Positions 33,060 through 45,230 of a DNA stretch of 64,000 nt are shown one piece after another. A model generated the notes under the pieces. It searched no databases, was not told the origin of the DNA, and saw nothing but the letters and a program-made list of their open reading frames with translations. Position 1 is the first letter of the stretch; each line of letters opens with the position of its first letter. Both the position numbers and the translations under genes were made by a program. The stretch is from Kitagawia praeruptora (Eukaryota; Streptophyta; Magnoliopsida; Apiales; Apiaceae). The DNA lies in the NCBI GenBank assembly GCA_037693485.1, contig CM075346.1, positions 107,242,501 to 107,306,500 of the forward strand. Reading direction: 5' to 3'.

Positions 33060-33967
33060 CGCCGTTCTTTCAGGAATATCGAGTGACGAGTATCGACTGA
33101 GTAGTAGCGAGAGAGGAGAGACTTCAGACTTCAGAGAGAGTGAGAACGAGAAACTGAGAGAGACAGAGTCACGGAGAGTTGAAGATTAGCTCAAGCCCTT
33201 CTTGGCTTCTTCAATTATATACGACAATCTGAATTAGGTACGAAAATCTTAATTATAAATTTCCTCTGTTCTCTCATCAATCATCATCATCAATTTAGGG
33301 TTTTTAAATTATGAATTTCATATTCTCTTTATGATTGTTTACGACTTTTTTATATGTGTGTGATTTGTGAATTGTCAATTGTTTAGTGATCGATATTACT
33401 GATTTCTACTCTTGTCACACTGGTTGGAGATTATTATTTATAAAATCTTCAACAGGTCTCGTTGATGTAGCTACTCTTTGTCTTTCAGTCCTTGCTTGTA
33501 TGTTAAAGGCAGCAAGGGTTGATTTGTCATTGATTGATTCACAGTAGACTTTAAAACTTGCATAGCTTACATTTAACCCTGTGATTCAGTTGATGTAGCT
33601 CATTACATGGAAACTTTAGAAAACTCAGGTTGTCTTGAAGCCATTATTTTCAATAATCCATTCCCAACCAAAGAAGCATTTACGTTGTCATCTTTGTATG
33701 TCTCTGTTTCTAATCTTCATACTGTATAAACTTTGAAGTGATCATGTATGTTTCAAGTTGAGGAACATCAATTTGAATGCATCAGCATGTTAAAACGCAA
33801 AGATTATAGGCTGTAACTACATTGGTCCCGTAAATTACTGTTTTACAGAACTGTGGCTGGTCCCGTAAATTACTGTTAATGAGCTTAGCTTATCTAGTTA
33901 GCTGTTTGTGGGCTGTGGCATTATTCTTTAGTTTCTTAATTACTTAATTTTTTTATTTTGTTTGTAG
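33060..33967 (+). promoter_or_regulatory. Probable 5' leader and leader intron of hAT transposase
   Basis: A purine-rich GAGAGAGGAGAG/GAGAGAGTGAGAACGAG stretch (33100-33180) looks like an untranslated exon. A donor-like GAATTAG|GTACGA lies at 33237/33238 and an acceptor TTTTGTTTGTAG at 33967, 33 bases before the chosen ATG. Splice calls are inferred from sequence only. Confidence 0.4.
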
Positions 33968-33999
33968 TGCAGTGGACAGTGGTGCAGTGGTGCTTAAAA

Positions 34000-36279
34000 A
34001 TGTCGTCTGGTCCAGCTAGGAAAAAAGGAAAGAAAACGAGTCGTGTAGAAATCATTCCTGAAAATGCTGAATATGAGGAGCAGTTACGAAGTCTTGGAGA
34101 TGAAACTCCTTCGGATGACAGTGGTGAACAAGAAGAGATATCTGTCCGGAAAAGAAAAACCCCAATTGCAGATGCATCGTCTAAGGACAAGTCTAAGCAA
34201 ACTGAAGCTACTGTGACTACTGTCAATCCATATGAAAAAAAAGGAAGAAAGAAGAAATCTGCATCCTGGCAGTACTTGGATGAGTTTGAAGTGAACGGTG
34301 TAAAATGGGCAAGGTGTAAACTTTGTGGAACAGAAATCAAGAGAGACGCCACTTCATCAACTACACAACTGAATAGACATGTGAACAAGTGTAAGCTGGC
34401 CCATGGACTTACGAAACAACCTCAACTTCAGTTTCAAACAAGCGGGAGTACATCTGAGGTAACACTTGAAACTTTCAAATACGACCATGCTGAAATGAGA
34501 AAGACAGTAGCTCATTACATAATGATAAATGAACTACCTTTTATGCACGTAGAGAGTTTTATGTTTAATGAGGTTATGAGGAAAGCTACTCCTTTATGGC
34601 AGAAAATAAGTAGGGCAACCGTTAAAGCTGATTGTGTGGCTACCTATGAGATTGAGAAGAAAAAATTGAAAGAGATTTTCAAATCTGTTAAAAAAATTAA
34701 TGTAACAACAGATATGTGGACCTCCTCGAATCAAAAAATAGGTTATATGGTTGTCACATCACATTGGATTGATTCAGAGTGGAAATTAAATATGAGGGTT
34801 CTTAATTTTTGTAATGTCCCCCCTCCTCATTCTGGTTATATAATTGCTGAAGCTTTAAGTAGGTGTTTTAGTGAGTGGGGGATCGAGGATAAAATTGGAA
34901 CAATTGTTGTTGATAATGCCAAAGCAAATGATGTTGCTCTACGAAATTTAAAAGATAATTTTAGTATTAGAAACCCATTGCCTGTTGATGGAAAACTGTT
35001 TCACGCCAGATGTTGTGCACATATTTTAAATTTATGTGTACTAGATGGATTAAGACCAATTGAGGAAATTGTTGATAGAATTCGAGATGGGGTAAAGTAC
35101 GTGGCTGCTTCAGAAGGTCGTAGAAATAAATTTGCTGAAATTTCTACACAATTGCAATTGAAATGTAAAAAATTAATATTAGATGTTTCAACTCGTTGGA
35201 ATTCTACATATAATATGTTACAATGTGCTGTTGAGTTTAAGAAGGTCTTTCCTCGTTATGGTGAATCTGATTCGGGTTTCTTAAGTTATGTTCCGGGAGA
35301 TGAGGATTGGGAAAAAGTTGAATGGGTTTGTTCTATTTTGGGGGCATTTAATGAGGTTACTAAAATTGTTTCTGGGACACAATATCCAACTTCAAATCTG
35401 TTCCTGTCAGAACTGAAAATGGTTAAGCACATCTTAGATAAACGGGCAGTTGACCCTAACGTCCATATTCGGATGATGACTGAAAAAATGAAGGAGAAAT
35501 TTGATAAATATTGGGGTGAGAGTAATTTGATTATGTCGCTTGGTGCTGTGCTGGATCCTAGGTTTAAGATGAAACTCCCGATTTTCTGTTTTCCGACTCT
35601 TTATCCTGTTGCGGGTGAATCTAATAGAAATTTGAATTATTTGTCGAATATTTTGAATGAGCTCTACCAAGAGTATGTTAATGCAGATAAGGCTAACAAG
35701 AAGAGTGAACTCAGTGAATCAAATCAGCTTAATTCTTCTGATTTTAATTTTGTTAAGGATCCGAATGAAACTCCACAAGGTTTAAATGATTATGAAACTT
35801 TTATTCGGGATAGTGGTGCCATTCAGGAGCCTTTGAAGTCTGAGTTAGATGATTATTTAGGTGAAAAAATTGTGTTTTCCAGTTCCAAGTATTTTGATGT
35901 GTTGTCATGGTGGAAGGGAAATAGTGTGAAATATCCTATTTTATCTAACATGGCACGTGATATTTTGAGTATTCCAATGAGTACGGTGGCCTCCGAATCC
36001 ACATTTAGTGCCGGTGGAAGAGTTATAGAGCCCCACCGCTCTTGTTTGAAACCTCAAACTGTGGAAATGTTGTTGTGTGGAGCCGATTGGGCGCGTGAGC
36101 TTTATGGTCTAAAAAAGATAAACCAACCAAATCAGGTTTGTTTAGTTATTGATTTTACTGATTTCTACTCTGTTTTCACTGCCTATTACTAATTAATTTT
36201 TTTCCAGGATGCTTTGGAGGACGTCGAGATTGATTTGTATCCTTCATCAAGTGTTACTTCCAGGATGCTTGCTAAATGA
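34000..36279 (+). CDS. hAT transposase (BED zinc finger, RNase H-like core, hAT dimerisation domain)
   Basis: Frame open to 36192. ATG 34000 (MSSGPARKKGKK) is preferred over the upstream one because that lies before a likely splice acceptor. Residues 88-132 are a BED zinc finger (C106, C109, H127, C131). The catalytic core follows, with TDMWTSSN, VDNAKAND and DVSTRWNSTYNML. The C-terminal hAT dimerisation motif is WWKGNSVKYPILSNMARDIL with ASESTFSAGG. A GT at 36136 and TTTTTTCCAG ending at 36207 suggest a last intron; splicing 34000-36135 to 36208-36279 gives 735 residues with an acidic end. Unspliced, it ends after a non-conserved tail at 36192. No nonsense codon or frameshift in 712 codons. 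It cuts and pastes hAT DNA in the nucleus. Confidence 0.9.
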
Positions 36280-37450
36280 ACACAGAACATATTAACAGGT
36301 ATATACAATACTTCATCGAGATTGATTTGCAATACTTCTTTTAGTATCATTTATGCATTCTGAGTTTGTTTCCACCTCACAGTGGACACTTGCAATCATA
36401 TTAAATCTCTGAAAGGGTGAGATAACTTATCTGTTAGTTTTCTTATTAACTACCTCACTACCTGGCTGTTATTTTGTCATGTATTACGGTATTTGTAATG
36501 TACTAGTGTAGCAGCAAGTATCCTGGCAAGTATCTGGTCAACCTTTTACATAAATCACTGACTTTGTTCTCTGTGAATTTGGGCAGCATCTCATATCATC
36601 TGTTTACTATACATTTATTCTACAGGTGCTTTATACATTAGGTGGACTGGAAAACATTCTAACAGCTAAACAATATTATGCCTCTACCATAGACTGGACT
36701 ATCTAAATAGACTTGTCTGTAAAAATGAAGTCTTCCTGCTACTTTATCCCCATTTGATTATCTACCTTCTCATATGGAACATGTGTTATCTAAATAGACT
36801 TGTCTGTAAAAACTCATATGGAACATGGATAGAGAGATTAATATTGTTATTTGCTAAAATATAACTTACAAATTTATAAATCATGTTTATTTTTTTGTTA
36901 TTCATTTTTACTTGTGGGCATGTGTTATCTTTTTAGTAAACTGAGAAGGTACATCTTGTTGTGATCTGCTTTTTTTTTTTTTTAATTTCACGAGTTAATA
37001 TGCTAAGTAAATGTGCTTAAAACTGGATATGCCTTTCATCTGATGTGCTTGAATTCTTTGCTTGCAGACTGCAGTGGTATGTGAGCTGAAGGTATGGCGA
37101 ACGACTTTTTAGATGGGCAAGTAGTAAGCTTAAAAATGCCTAGCATGTCCATGCTCATTAATTTTCTTTTTGCTAACTAGCTTTAACTTGTGCAGATTTT
37201 CGAAACTTTTGTGGATGTGCTTATAGTGGGGCTGCAGTGCAGGCTGCCTGTTTTGTTCTCGGATGCTGAAATGCGGGATGTTATTTAATTTGTAGGCTAT
37301 AGCCTATAGTTAATTTTAATTTGTAATGAGTGATGAAATGATTATGGATGGGATGGATATATTTTAATTTTGTACCTGATTCCAAGCTTTAGGACATGTT
37401 TTTATATTGTTATTTGTTAATGTATGAATTTTGAATTTTCTGATGAACAC
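36280..37450. other. 3' region of the hAT element
   Basis: AT-rich and non-coding between the transposase stop and the right subterminal repeats. A short duplication TAAATAGACTTGTCTGTAAA occurs at about 36705 and 36790. Nothing else seen. Confidence 0.5.
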
Positions 37451-37694
37451 ACACAGCTGGTTTTTTTCGAACGAACGCGAGCTTAACGAACTCGAGTCGA
37501 ACTCGATCGAACTCGAGTCGAACACCAGTCGAACACGAGCAAAGTTCGGTTCGGTTCGTTAATATTAACGGACACAAAATGCTGTCCGAGCTCGAGTTCG
37601 GTAGGCGATCGAACCGAACTTGTCGAACTCGAACTCGAGCGAACTCGAGCGAGCTTAACGAACAGTTCGGTTCGTTTACAGCCCTATCTGTCCA

Positions 37695-40538
37695 CCATGG
37701 TAGCTACTGGTTTTGCTGATATTCAACAAACTCTTCATTCATTCTCTGCCATCCTTAGTGCTGCCAACTCAACTAAGGGGGAGAAAGTGGTAGATCAGAA
37801 TGAGGATAAGGGACAAAAAGTAGTAGATCAGAATGAAGCAAACCTGGTAGAGAAGGAGAAACAAGGTGGAGCTACAAGTAAGGGGGAGTCTACAAGTGAG
37901 GGGGAGCAAGTTTTGAAAGAAAAAAATGGAGATGAAAGTGAGGGGGAACAAGAGAAAGAAGAAAGAAACTTTGGTGAAGAACTGAAGGCAATAGGAGATG
38001 GTGAATTGTTTGAAGCAGAAATAGATTGTGAGGCAGTATTGTTATCCAAGGAAGTGTTGGAGCAGTTAAAGGGGACTCAAAAGTCTAAAAGAACAGTATT
38101 GCCTCCACTGAAAATCAATGAGCCAAATCCTGAGGAAGTCGAAGCTCCATTCCAGAAGTTGCAGAAGGAATGGAGAGAAAAAGAGATTCAAAATGCTCTG
38201 GGTAAAGGCAAAGGCAAAATTCTTGAGTATATGGACACATCTGCTGGCATATCTACTGGAACTACTTGGTCAGATGGAAGTGAATACGCCCTTGAAGATG
38301 CAGAATTGATGATGGTTGATCACATGGAGAGTACTTTAAACAATAAAGATGAAGATTTCAGTAAGTTGGTGGATGAATCAATTAGTGAAGCAGGGGGAGC
38401 TTTTACAAAATTGGCATCAACACTGAAGAGCAAAGTAATAAGTATCTCTGTGAGAATCAACTTGGAAAGAAGATGGGCTATTCAGGTTTATTAGAAAAAC
38501 CGTTTGACCACATTCATCACAATGCAGCTTTTACAAAGTTTGCATGCTAAAGTAATCCAAGTCCTTGGAACCCTGGTAGTCAGAAATTCAACGACCTTCA
38601 ATGATAGTCTGATAGCACAAATTAAAATGATGGTTGAAGACAAGCTCCCTGAAGTGATTCAAAATCCTTATTGTGTATGTTTCAGAAGGATCACAAAGAT
38701 AGGAGCTAGAAGGTTGGATTTCTTACCATTGGATAAGGTCTCAGGACTAAGCACTGAAACAATCATGACAGTGCTGAAGAAACTTCTCAAATCCAGTATC
38801 ACAAGTGAAAAGGTTAAAGTTGTCAAAGATATTCATAGGTTGTAAGCAAAAAGAGATGAGGAAATTAGCTAAATCATAAAGAAGTTGATCTCTGATGCTA
38901 ATGCCAAGATGGGAGGAAGCTGCAAATATGATGATACTTTGGATGATGATGAGGATGAAATTGGAGGAAATGGTGAACCTGGAAAATTCAGGAGTTCTAG
39001 AAAAGAAGCATCTGAGAATGTTGCTACACAAACTCAGATGGATGCTACCCAAGAAGAGCAAGAAACTCCCAATACTGAAAAAAAAGATGCTGTCAATGAA
39101 AAAGGGAGTTAGAAATTTGTGAAGCCTTGGAGGCAAGTATCTTGAGATTAGTAGTTGAATACTTTAATGTTGAAAAAGATACTGTCAAATTGGCTGAAGA
39201 CACCCAAGTGAAAGATGCTGTCAAGAGCCAAACAGTCGAAGCTGTCAAAGTTGTTGTCATGGAAGATGCTCTCAAGGGTCAACTTGAAGAAACTATCAAG
39301 GTATGAAAGCTTCTCAAGAATTTCAATTCTAACCGAAGAAAGACAAGAGCACAAGCCTATCGTGCCACCAAGATAAAAGGGAAGACAGTTGCAGCAGCAA
39401 GAAAAAGAAGCATGGAGCAGTTTTGACAGAGAAGCCCATTGATAAGAGAAAAGTAAATAGTTTTGAACTATTGAAAAAGACGATTGATGGGAGCATATCA
39501 TCTATCTCGGTGGAACTAGACCCAGTCAACAAAAATGTACGAAAGTATGATCTTAAGGACTATGGAACTACATGTATAACTGTAGAACCAGACTTCACTA
39601 TGGAGATAGTCTCACACGTGGTAGGTATGCGTGATCTCTCATGCAAAATGGTAAAAGTAAGGAGAAGAATTGATTTCTTCGTTTTGGAAATGATGATCAC
39701 TCTCATGGAAACATACCAAGATGTTTCCAGCAGTATCTTAGAGCATGTCAAATAATACCATGCTCAAAGATATGCTGAATTCTATGAGAAGTATGGTGAC
39801 TGGAGAGCATATGATGATGCAGACCTTGAAGTCAGTTCTGATGGGGAACCAATGCCTGATGTGAACCTTATAGAAGCACATCGTCCTTTTACAAGGGCTG
39901 GCATGGCTGAATATGAAGCAGAACAAGCTTATCAGGCTGCTAAAGCTAAATTATCCCAATCTACCAAACCTACCAAACCTGCCACATCTGCCAAACAAAG
40001 TGCCGAAGACCTAGAAGCTCAACTGAAGGAAAGCTACAAGTAACTCAACAAGCCATTCAGTGAGAAAACAGGTTATCAGCACTGTGTACTGGATAATCCT
40101 CTGAGAATCAAGGATGACAAGCAAGAAATCTATGTTGATAGTTTTCACAAGCTGAGGACCAGTATACTGAAGGATCTCTACTGGAAAGTTGTTGGATCTA
40201 TTCATAAGCTCGAAATACTAGTTGCTTGGGAACTAGAGGAAATATTTGATCAAAGAAGAGATGAAGATCCAAAGGTAGACAGAAAAAGGAGAGAATCCTT
40301 AAATGCTTTTCCTGGAAGGAGGTTCAAATTCATCAAAGGAATTCTGAAGTTCAGAACATACACGTATGATTTTGAAACTTGGTTTGATGTAAAAGATGCT
40401 GAAGTATTTAATTCTCGAGTGATACAAAGGTATATTGAAGACATTGAGGATGATGCCAGATCACCAGAAGAAAAAGCTTTAGTTGAAGACCTCAGAAAAG
40501 CAAGAAATGAAGCTCTCAGAAGAGAGGGAAAAATCTGA
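37695..40538 (+). pseudogene. ORF3 of SIRE element, C-terminal part
   Basis: Continues ORF3 immediately after the hAT, in the frame that runs into it. First open stretch 37697-38494 is Glu/Lys-rich, with repeats of STSEGEQ and VVDQNE, then GKGKGKILEYMDTSAGIS. Further pieces: 38504-38845, 38885-39112, 39423-39755, 39756-40042 and 40043-40538, ending TGA at 40536-40538, divided by single stops or frameshifts. The last ~170 residues look structured (RTYTYDFETWFDVKDAEVF). No membrane segment is seen. Function unknown. Confidence 0.6.
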
Positions 40539-40759
40539 ACAATTGGAGACTGCCAAAATCAAGCTAAGTTAAACTCTGATTTGCTCATTCAATAGGAGGA
40601 ATTGATTTGAAGTTAATTTATAAGCTTCATGTTCTAGATTTTTCTTTAACATTTATCAGTTATAGTATTTCAACTATTCTGATCTATGTTAGTTAAGTTG
40701 TTAGCACGTTTTGATTGTAAATTTGTTGTTATTGTCCATAAAAACAAATTGGGGGAGAT
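40539..40759 (+). other. 3' untranslated part and polypurine tract of copia element
   Basis: Ends in TTGGGGGAGAT directly before the 3' LTR at 40760; GGGGGAGA (40751-40758) is the polypurine tract that primes plus-strand synthesis. Confidence 0.85.
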
Positions 40760-41534
40760 TGTTGGGATTTATGGGTGATAGCATAGAGACAACTTAACTA
40801 TATTTCCCTGTACTTAGTTTTTACTAAGTTGAACATACTGTCATAGCCAGAGTATGTCTTCGTATTCGAATAATTGATGTCATGTAATAAATGTATGGTT
40901 TGGGAAAAGTTCATATGTTTGTTCAAGTCTCAAGGAATACATCCAGAAGACAGCAAGAATAAAAGTTACTGTCATGTCCCTGCAGTAATGTTACAAGAAG
41001 ACAAATGTTGCAAAGTCACGACAAAGCTACATTTGACAGCAACATTGGCCGAAGCAAGAGACAGTGACATTCTCACACTTGACAACAAGTCTGGAGTTTC
41101 GACAGCAACATTGGCGGGAGCTCGTACTATCAACCACTGAATATTCCTTTGATGGTAGACTCTGCGGTTAAGGTTACTGTCACCTTGAATTATTTGAATT
41201 GGGTATTTTCTCAGTCAAAGCCCGTGACAGGTTACATGTTCAAGAAACAGATTTGCTGTAACACACTATCGTTTGTAGCAGACCTGCAAGACTACGACAG
41301 AAGCTTAAGAGATTCACAAGACAAGGCTGGTTAATTCGAGGAGCATGTGATATCCACATCTACTAGAATTTTATTAGCTAGAAATAGAAAGAATCTAGGT
41401 TGCTTTACTTATAAGGTTTATCCTGTCTGTATAGCAATTAGGGAAAGTCACATGGGTGTGCAAATTGTAATGAGCTGCCACTTGAAAAGACAGCAGCTCA
41501 ACACCCCATGCGAAAGGGACAACAGAGTATCTTA
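40760..41534 (+). repeat. 3' LTR of copia element, part 1
   Basis: Matches 15384-16152 with about 5% differences by eye. Interrupted after CTTA by the Harbinger element. Carries the same ACTGTCA/GACAG words as the 5' LTR. Confidence 0.92.
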
Positions 41535-41539
41535 GGCTA

Positions 41540-42085
41540 TGTTTGGTTCAAAGGAGGGGAAGGGAGGGGAGGGGTTTTAATGGAGGGGAGGGGAAGGGAG
41601 GGGATGGAAAGGAGAGGATTTTAAAAATATTTATGTTTGGTTCACATGAGGGGAAGGGAGGGGAGGGGATTCATTTTATGTTTGGTACAAGAGGGGAGGG
41701 GAGGGTTTTATGAGTAAATTACATTTATAACCTTCATATATATATATATATAAAAAGATTATAAATTAGAATTACATAATAAGAATTCAAGCTTACAGTA
41801 GACCATGCAGGAAATTAAGGTGAACCATATCATGTACCAGTATGATGAAATGTCATATGGCATACAATTGTAGAATGATAAAAAAAACTATTTGCAACAA
41901 TAAATCAATGATAAAAAAATAACTTACAGTGAAAAATTAAGGTCAAAAGGATAAAAATATCATTACAAAGATCAAACTAATAGTGTTGATCATAATTTCA
42001 TAATATAGCATGTTTAAAGAGATAATATTGCTTGCTCGACTGAAAATTGCACAAAATAATTAATAAGTTTTCTTAATCTAAACAA
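41540..42085. repeat. Harbinger left end: GGGGAGGGG-rich terminal zone and AT-rich spacer
   Basis: 41553-41710 consists of repeated GGGGAAGGGAGGGGAGGGG-type blocks, the inverse of the CCCCTCCCC blocks at 45060-45205. 41713-42085 is AT-rich with a TATATATATA run at about 41738-41752. No gene. Confidence 0.75.
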
Positions 42086-42090
42086 GAGCA

Positions 42091-43142
42091 TCAACTGGGA
42101 GGAGGATTTGAAGATCCAAGCACCATATGCATGATGACATCCTTGCGTGCTTCTACTGGACATTGAAGAATTGTCCTAATTTTGTCAATATCTTGCATTA
42201 ATGAGCAAAAGATCATAGGCAATAAACTTGCATCACAACCACATTCTTTGATTAACTTCCAAACTTCTTCACCGGAGATTGGAGGTAGTTTTAAGTTGTG
42301 ACACTCTCTCATTATTGCATTCCCTTTTCTTATTGTTGCAGTCCCATCTTTCAGTGCTTCTGCAACCTCCTGCATTGCTCCTTTAATTTCAAGTACTTCA
42401 TCACATTTCTCTTTATTAGCAGCTACTTTTGATTTCTTTCTTTTACTGCCACAACTCCCAGTAGGTGAAGGATCTTGGGATTGCATTTCAGGAGTAGAGA
42501 AATTATCAGTACCATTAAAACCATAATCATCAAAGTTCTCCAATGTCACCTCATTCCTATGTATACGATCATCAATATCATCAATGGAGTCAATAAATTC
42601 AGATTCAGTCGATGAATGTCCTCGCTTTCTCATTTCTGATGCAGCTTCAGCTTCCTCTCCAGTGGCTCAATCTTTCCCATAGAGTATCACCATCTTTTCA
42701 TAGTTTGGAATTGGGGTATTTCTACAATATGCTGCTTTAGGTTTTGACTAATAAAAATGTAATTACACAAAAGTTAGTCGAATATATAACAGTAGCACAT
42801 TTATAAATAAAAATGTGCAGTTGTTACCTCAATTAAAGATTTCCAAACTTCTGGCTCAGCATCCCACAACTGTGTTGATGGATTCCAGGAAAATCCACTC
42901 ATATCATTTTTAAAAATATCATAGAATTCAGAGAACTTGGTTTTTAATGTTTTCCAACGATTTTTAACCTTCTCCTTGTCAATTTTCCTCCCAAACAATG
43001 CACTCAATTCATTTACAATGTTTTCATATGCTTTCGGAGTGAATGTGCCATTAACTTTGTTACCTTGTTCAAACTCATGCATGAAAGCATTGACAAGAGC
43101 ATCATCCATATCTCTGGTCCATGTTTCCTTTTTGGGTGCCAT
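42091..43142 (-). pseudogene. Harbinger Myb/SANT-like DNA-binding protein with one nonsense codon
   Basis: Exon 1 (43142-42828) starts MAPKKETWTRDMDDALVNAF and holds the Myb/SANT-like or trihelix domain (KVKNRWKTLKTKFSEFYDIF, SGFSWNP...W). GT at 42827 and AG at 42748 splice in phase to exon 2 (42747-42091), whose first residues SKPKAAYCRN and YGKD continue the family pattern. TGA at 42667-42669 (codon 132) follows YGKD where the family usually has an Arg, then 191 more codons are open: DE-rich, basic KRKKSK, helical C-terminal part. In PIF elements this protein binds the ends and helps import the transposase into the nucleus. As read it is truncated. Confidence 0.8.
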
Positions 43143-43313
43143 GCTGTCACATTTATCAATTATAACATTAAACATGAATTAATATTATACTGAGTGAACA
43201 TTATTACAATAATTAGAAGAACACAAATATGAATAAGTAATATACTGAGTGCACAATATTACAATAAAGAGAAGAACACAAATATTAATTAATCTTATAC
43301 TGATTGCACTAAT

Positions 43314-44686
43314 TTAGCCCAAAATATCATTTTGATAATCTGTCCACATTTGGTTTGCTAAGTTGTCTCTAATAAGCTCTCCCTGAGCAGCCTCGTCACT
43401 ATCACTTCTTGTAGCTCGATAATTGTCATGGGAAACATTCTGATTAGCAAGCTCAGCATCTACTTCAGCAATAAGTTCTTCATCTGGATCTATACTCATT
43501 AAATAATTGTGAAGAATGCAACAAGCAATGATGATAAGTTTCTGAGCTCTAATGCCATAATTTGCCTCTGTTGAACTAGATAAAATCTCAAATCTTTTTT
43601 TTAGTACACCAAAGGCTCTTTCAATTGCATTGCGCAGGGACGCATGTCGAAGATTAAACAATTCTTTAGGATTTTGCGGAGGATTTCTTGCAGAATATTC
43701 TTTCAAATGATAGCGAACTCCTCTATAAGGTGTGATAAGTCCACTTGTCAACATGAAACCAGCATCAACAAGGTAGTACTTGCCTATAAATAGTATGAAT
43801 AATCAATTTGATGGTTTTAAAATCAACTATTCTATAATTTTAACATATTAATTCTTAATTACCTGGAGGAATTTTAAGGTTGTCTTCTCGTCTTAATGCA
43901 TTCTTTATAATTCTAGAGTCTGAAGCTGTGCCTTCCCATCTGGGAAGTACATAGGTGAACCTTAAATCAAATGTACATGCTGCTAGCACATTTTGGGTTG
44001 GGTAATCTTTCCTACCACGATAACGAGGAGCATCTCTAGGAGATACTTTGACACGTATATGTGTGCCATCTATTGCACCAACACAGTCCTGATACAATAT
44101 ATTATTTCAATATAATTCAGTTTATTATTCAAATACATAAATAAATATTAATTTAGTGATGAAATGTTACCTTAAAATATGGGTAGAATCTAGTATTTCC
44201 ATAAATTTCAGGGGGAATTACTGATCCATCAGGTTGTACAAGAAATTTTGCTTCCAAATTGAGAAGAGCTCTTAACACTTGATGAAGATGACGACTGATT
44301 GTCTCACCAGAACGACGAAACCAAAAGTTTACTTCACGTTTTTTAGCATTATGGGTTAATATGTAAATTGATTTGGCAACTTGTTCTTCTACACTTGACA
44401 ATCGTGTGGGTTGTAAACCACCCTCTCTTTCCAACATATCACATAATTTCAAGAAAGTTTGGGGACCCATCCTTAATATGTTTCTACTTGTTTCACTATT
44501 ACTAATTCTACCCAATATTTCTTCTCGCGCCCTTTCTCTCTCAGAGTTCATTGTATAACTAATTTTTCTCTTACGGGACTTACGTAAGAAAAGACAATAA
44601 GCAACAAAGCATATGATTTGAGCTATAGCTCTTCGGCGCAAATCAGACCATCTAGTGACTCTTAATTTCCAATCTTCAAAATCCAT
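43314..44686 (-). CDS. PIF/Harbinger DDE transposase, three exons, 403 aa
   Basis: Exons 44686-44171, 44088-43863 and 43783-43314 join at consensus GT/AG sites in phase, giving 403 codons without a stop. The N-terminal half has the helix-turn-helix region (LQPTRLSSVEEQVAKSIYIL, SGETISRHLHQVL). The catalytic core has GAIDGTHI (D179), ASDSRI (D229) and NAIERAFG (E302), the full DDE triad of the superfamily. The ATG at 44686 opens MDFEDWKL; a later Met is at residue 46. No inactivating change is visible. It excises and reinserts Harbinger DNA at TTA/TAA sites. Introns were inferred from sequence, not transcripts. Confidence 0.88.
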
Positions 44687-44699
44687 CTAATATATCAGT

Positions 44700-45205
44700 A
44701 CAGTAACCATACATTAGAGGTTATATATGCACATAATAGTACATAAGAAAATATCACGGAATAAGCATAAATCCAATTACAGTGAATATAGCACATAGCA
44801 AAATGAAAAAGCAAAATGAAAAAGGGAGGGATCTGGAGTTGTACCTTGTAGGAAGAAAATCCACAAAGACAAACAAGCCTATAAGTAAGATGAAGATGAG
44901 TAAGATATATGTAAAATAGAGAGTATATGTGCAAAATTTTTTTTTGATTTTTTACCTTGAAAAACCTAGACGAGTGAAGAGTGATGTAGATGAAGATGAA
45001 CTGCACAATAAAGTGAGATAAATGGGTTTGATATAAAGGGGGAGATAAGGGTATTTTTGTAATGAAATTATTATCCCTCCAAAAAACCCCAATCTGGAGG
45101 GAGACAAAATTCAACAAAAATGGAGTTTTGATTCCCTCCCCTCCAAATTTTTGAACCAAACATGAATTTGATTTTCATATCCCTCCCCTCCCCTCCCTTC
45201 CCCCT
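44700..45205. other. Harbinger 5' gene flank and C-rich right end
   Basis: Upstream of both minus-strand genes, so it should hold the promoter. 45060-45205 carries CCCTCCCCTCCCC blocks, the inverse of the left end. The minus-strand open frame at 44695-45159 has no recognisable domain and is probably chance. Confidence 0.55.
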
Positions 45206-45230
45206 AATTTTCTTCCAACCAAACAGGAGC

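Larger units (their letters stand above)
32672..37686 (+). mobile_element. hAT DNA transposon, apparently autonomous
   Basis: Ends TAGGGCTGTAAACGAACCG and the inverse at 37668-37686, flanked by perfect 8-bp duplications TCTGTCCA (32664-32671, 37687-37694), the hAT signature. Subterminal zones (32690-32890 and 37465-37665) are dense in GAACTCGAGC / TCGTTCG-type words on both sides, probable transposase-binding arrays. It carries one long transposase gene. Its ends and duplication are perfect, so it entered late in the local history. Confidence 0.95.
41535..45230 (-). mobile_element. PIF/Harbinger DNA transposon
   Basis: Begins GGCTATGTTTGGTTC and ends GGAACCAAACAGGAGC-like (CCAACCAAACAGGAGC) at 45230, the TGTTTGGTT-type ends of PIF/Harbinger. 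The 3-bp target TTA is duplicated (41532-41534, 45231-45233). The uninterrupted 5' LTR at about 16163 shows the empty site. It carries the two genes usual for this superfamily, a DDE transposase and a Myb/SANT-like partner, both on the minus strand. Both ends are extremely rich in GGGGAGGGG blocks on opposite strands. Confidence 0.94.

Noticed and set aside
33936..34388. 150-codon minus-strand frame over the hAT transposase start
   Set aside because: Shadow of the transposase frame; no domain of its own.
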